Source: CAVSNH01 sp963729275 (GTDB lineage: Bacteria > Actinomycetota > Acidimicrobiia > Acidimicrobiales > RAAP-2). From it: 64,000 bases of DNA. The notes under the pieces were generated by a model. The model had not been told where the DNA came from, searched no databases, and saw only the letters and a program-made list of their open reading frames with translations. Made by a program: the position numbers and the translations under genes. Below are positions 62,744 through 64,000 of the stretch, piece after piece (within the stretch, counting starts at the first letter, position 1; the number at the start of each line of letters is the position of its first letter). The stretch is taken from contig CAVSNH010000013.1 in NCBI GenBank assembly GCA_963729275.1, positions 806,001 through 870,000 of the forward strand. Direction: 5' to 3'.

Positions 62744-63006
62744 CTGGTGCCCTCCTTCGACAGTCCCAGTCTGCCCCGACGGCGCCGATGGCGCTCTGCG
62801 TCGGCCCCAATGACGAACTGCATCGTCCTGTCGGCGAGCACTGATCAGGCAGAGGGTCGAGGTTGGCAACACCGCGTCGAAGAGCCGCCCTCATCGTGGA
62901 CAGCGCACTGGCCCACCATCATGGTAGGAAGGGTGGCCGCCTCCCGAGGAGGGTCCGAAGGAAGTCCGATGCTTTCTGCTCTGGGCCGACTGTCTGGTGC
63001 CACCGG
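62744..63006. other. Divergent region between the cNMP protein and the DUF4118 protein
   Basis: 263 nt with the cNMP gene's ribosome-binding site at one end. I find no gene, no good promoter pair and no clear binding site for the second gene. Confidence 0.3.
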
Positions 63007-63762
63007 ATGGCCACCGTGACCTGGTTCCGCGGTCATCGAGACGAGATCGCCTTCGCCGCTGCGCTGCTGGCACCCCTCGCCGTCGCCGCCGCCCTCGTCC
63101 CGTTTCGCACGAGTTTCGCCAACACGGCCTCGGCCCTCGTCCTCGTTGCCGTCGTTGTGGCCGTCGCCGCCAACGGTCGGCGCATTCCCGGCTTCATCGC
63201 CGCCGTGTCGGCCAGCCTGTGGTTCGACTTCTTCCTCACGCAGCCCTACGAGCGGTTCTCCATCACCCACCGGTCCGACATCGAGACGACCATCAGCCTC
63301 TTCGTCGTGGGGATCGCCGTGACCGAGATCGCCGTTCGCAACCGCTTCCATCGCGGGGTCGCCCAAGAGGAGTCGAGTTACGTCGGCCTCATCTACCGAC
63401 TCTCCGAGCTCGTCGCCGGTGGTGCACCGGCGGACCGGGTCATCGAGGTGGCGACCGACGTATTGATCGAATTGCTCTACCTTCGGAGCTGTCGGTTCGT
63501 CGAAGGTGCGTCCCGGCAGCGGCTGGGCCGGATCGAGCACGACGGCACGGTCCACCTCGGGGCGTTTCGTTGGGGAGCCCATCAGATGGGACTGCCCGGG
63601 CGAGAGCTCGAACTGCAGGTCTACAGCCAGGGTCGTCAGCTCGGACGGTTCCTCATGGAGCCCACACCCGGATCGCCCATCTCCCTCGAGCGCCGGGTCG
63701 TCGCCGTGGCCATCGCCGACCAGGTGGGGTCGGCGCTGCTCCCGGATCTCCGTCTTGCCTGA
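63007..63762 (+). CDS. DUF4118/KdpD-like membrane sensor module with GAF-like region, no kinase
   Basis: A 251-residue protein. Four membrane segments (about residues 14-32, 38-55, 61-77 and 93-111) carry the DUF4118 motif SLWFDFFLTQPYERF that is found in the KdpD sensor kinase. A cytosolic part (about 117-250, SSYVGLIYRLSELVAGG...) resembles the GAF-type linker of KdpD. The histidine kinase domains are absent and the frame ends in a stop at 63762, so this is a short sensor, not a truncated ORF by frameshift. No Kdp genes are near. Confidence 0.8.
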   Translation: MATVTWFRGHRDEIAFAAALLAPLAVAAALVPFRTSFANTASALVLVAVVVAVAANGRRIPGFIAAVSASLWFDFFLTQPYERFSITHRSDIETTISLFVVGIAVTEIAVRNRFHRGVAQEESSYVGLIYRLSELVAGGAPADRVIEVATDVLIELLYLRSCRFVEGASRQRLGRIEHDGTVHLGAFRWGAHQMGLPGRELELQVYSQGRQLGRFLMEPTPGSPISLERRVVAVAIADQVGSALLPDLRLA

Positions 63763-63779
63763 GCACCGGGCCGCGGGCC

Positions 63780-64000
63780 TTACTCCGTCGTCCGCTTCCT
63801 GAAGAAGTAGGAAGCCAGGGGCGCGGCTACGGCCAGGATCACCACTGACCACAGCAATGCTGCTTCCACCGGGTGCTGCATGGGCCAGGCCGAGATGGTG
63901 GCCGAGGGGTTGGGGTTGCCCCAGAGGTGCCGGGCCCCGGCGGTGACGGCACTCACCGGATTCCAATCCGCCACCGTCTGCAGCCAGGTGGGCATGTGCT
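63780..64000 (-). CDS. ABC-2 type transporter permease (3' part, cut by window edge)
   Basis: The C-terminal part of a permease: MPTWLQTVADWNPVSAVTAGARHLWGNPNP followed by one membrane helix (HPVEAALLWSVVILAVAAPLASYFF) and a basic end RKRTTE. This is the terminal segment of DrrB-type ABC-2 permeases. The 5' end lies beyond position 64000. It is convergent with the DUF4118 gene, only 17 nt away. Confidence 0.8.
   Translation of the reverse strand, partial: HMPTWLQTVADWNPVSAVTAGARHLWGNPNPSATISAWPMQHPVEAALLWSVVILAVAAPLASYFFRKRTTE

Overview
The window is about 64 kb of high-GC DNA with dense, mostly co-directional genes. It reads as an actinobacterial chromosome core. The supporting evidence is the str-S10-spc ribosomal protein order directly after rplKA-rplJL-rpoBC, the tRNA-Thr/tRNA-Met/rpmG/tRNA-Trp/secE/nusG block, an acyl-CoA carboxylase epsilon subunit, an MptB-like mannosyltransferase, and a crotonyl-CoA carboxylase/reductase with a MeaA-type mutase. 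A lineage near Acidimicrobiia is my guess from the mix of genes, not something proven here. I see no insertion sequence, prophage, integron or CRISPR array.

Layout. Positions 1-26.9 kb (nearly all minus strand) hold the translation and transcription core, read from high to low coordinates: tRNA-Thr, tRNA-Met, rpmG, tRNA-Trp, secE, nusG, rplK, rplA, rplJ, rplL, rpoB, rpoC, rpsL, rpsG, fusA, tuf, rpsJ, rplC-D-W-B, rpsS, rplV, rpsC, rplP, rpmC, rpsQ, rplN-X-E, rpsN, rpsH, rplF and a cut-off rplR. Many neighbours overlap as ATGA, GTGA or TGATG, indicating coupled translation. Several proteins (S17, L29, S3, L22, L4, L10, NusG) carry long acidic or Ala/Glu-rich extensions. Candidate RNA control elements lie before rplJ, between rplL and rpoB, and between rpsJ and rplC.

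Positions 26.9-48.5 kb are mixed housekeeping genes: a GNAT acetyltransferase, an MptB-like mannosyltransferase, a VOC protein, tRNA-Tyr, a YajQ protein, a GtrA protein, a GH1 glycosidase, thioesterase II, citrate synthase, a UDP-sulfoquinovose synthase homologue, RmuC, NDH-2, PhoU, asd and lysC (with an internal beta-subunit start), two cyclophilins, an S51 peptidase, an esterase and an SDR.

Positions 48.5-56.8 kb form an ethylmalonyl-CoA-type locus: 3-hydroxyacyl-CoA dehydrogenase, ethylmalonyl-CoA mutase, carboxylase beta and epsilon subunits, epimerase, crotonyl-CoA carboxylase/reductase and thiolase. Four tandem 11-bp repeats sit in the divergent ccr/thiolase control region. Positions 56.8-64 kb hold a SixA-type phosphatase, recR, dnaX, SRP RNA, tadA between two tRNA-Ser genes, three small sensor-like proteins without output domains, and a truncated ABC-2 permease.

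A window-wide pattern: at least 15 genes have a TANNNT hexamer ending 6-8 nt before the start codon and no convincing Shine-Dalgarno sequence. This is what leaderless transcription looks like, and it was used to choose several start codons.
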